Origin: Pseudomonas viridiflava | GTDB taxonomy: Bacteria > Pseudomonadota > Gammaproteobacteria > Pseudomonadales > Pseudomonadaceae | DNA: 64,000 nucleotides | Assembly (NCBI RefSeq): GCF_900590755.1 | Contig: NZ_UUOC01000001.1 | Coordinates: forward strand, 62,001 to 126,000 | Reading direction: 5' to 3' | Shown here: piece by piece, positions 63,972 through 64,000 of the stretch | How the letters are laid out: the number at the start of each line of letters is the position of its first letter | Position numbering within the stretch: position 1 is the stretch's first letter | Program-made: the position numbers and the translations under genes | The notes under the pieces: model-generated | What the model was told of the DNA's origin: nothing | What the model saw: the letters and a program-made list of their open reading frames with translations, nothing else | Databases searched by the model: none

Positions 63972-64000
63972 TCACAACATCCTTGAAACCCGGGGCGGGA

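Overview
The window is chromosomal DNA of a fluorescent Pseudomonas, most likely from the P. syringae / P. fluorescens lineage. The evidence is protein-level recognition of MexEF-OprN with MexT and MexS, an MvaT-family silencer, AhpCF, GalU, Gor, the gnd/zwf pair and a ten-gene trehalose/glycogen operon. High GC coding DNA and dispersed REP-type hairpins of pseudomonad type agree with this. I saw no rRNA, tRNA, CRISPR array or intact insertion sequence.

Layout. (1) 76-14111, minus strand: one long operon, glgA-treZ-malQ-treY-DUF2934-glgX, followed by four translationally coupled genes for an acyl-CoA dehydrogenase-like protein, a PIG-L deacetylase, a NodS-like methyltransferase and a GT2 glycosyltransferase. 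It makes and remodels alpha-glucan and trehalose, and the last four look like a separate glycoconjugate-tailoring cassette. (2) 14707-21139: an acetyltransferase, a 58-residue small protein, then gnd-zwf-HAD phosphatase-GH15. (3) 21341-23642: alkB and a run of small orphan proteins, two of them lipoproteins. (4) 24045-28136: galU, gor and a hybrid histidine kinase. (5) 28310-30465: a KfrA-like DNA-binding protein divergent from a tyrosine recombinase. (6) 30576-35068: ahpC, ahpF, gloA, a DUF4946 protein, a candidate small RNA and an mvaT-family gene.

(7) 35437-53911 holds the MexEF-OprN efflux system in an unusual arrangement. mexE-mexF-oprN (36685-42527) and its regulators mexT (51592) and mexS (52889) keep the P. 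aeruginosa order and orientation. About 9 kb of accessory genes separates mexT from mexE: a monooxygenase-like gene, a LysR fragment, an ArsC-like phosphatase, hipBA, LysR-EamA-SDR and AraC/MFS. A nod-box-like MexT site remains in front of mexE. (8) 53911-55962: a palindrome-containing promoter drives a 23-codon ORF that overlaps the start of an orphan PP-loop ATPase with a CxxC motif. This is the least explained unit in the window. (9) 56192-63945: an iron-sulfur DEAH helicase with a PD-(D/E)XK-like N-terminus, pgm, a pirin and a UvrD-like helicase with a GX3 glycine repeat.

Together, pgm, galU, zwf, gnd and the glucan operon handle glucose-phosphate flux, while ahpCF, gor, gloA and MexEF-OprN handle oxidative and electrophile stress. 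Start codons were adjusted where a ribosome binding site, an overlap or family conservation pointed to a different position. All functional names rest on recognition of protein sequence by eye; no database search was run.
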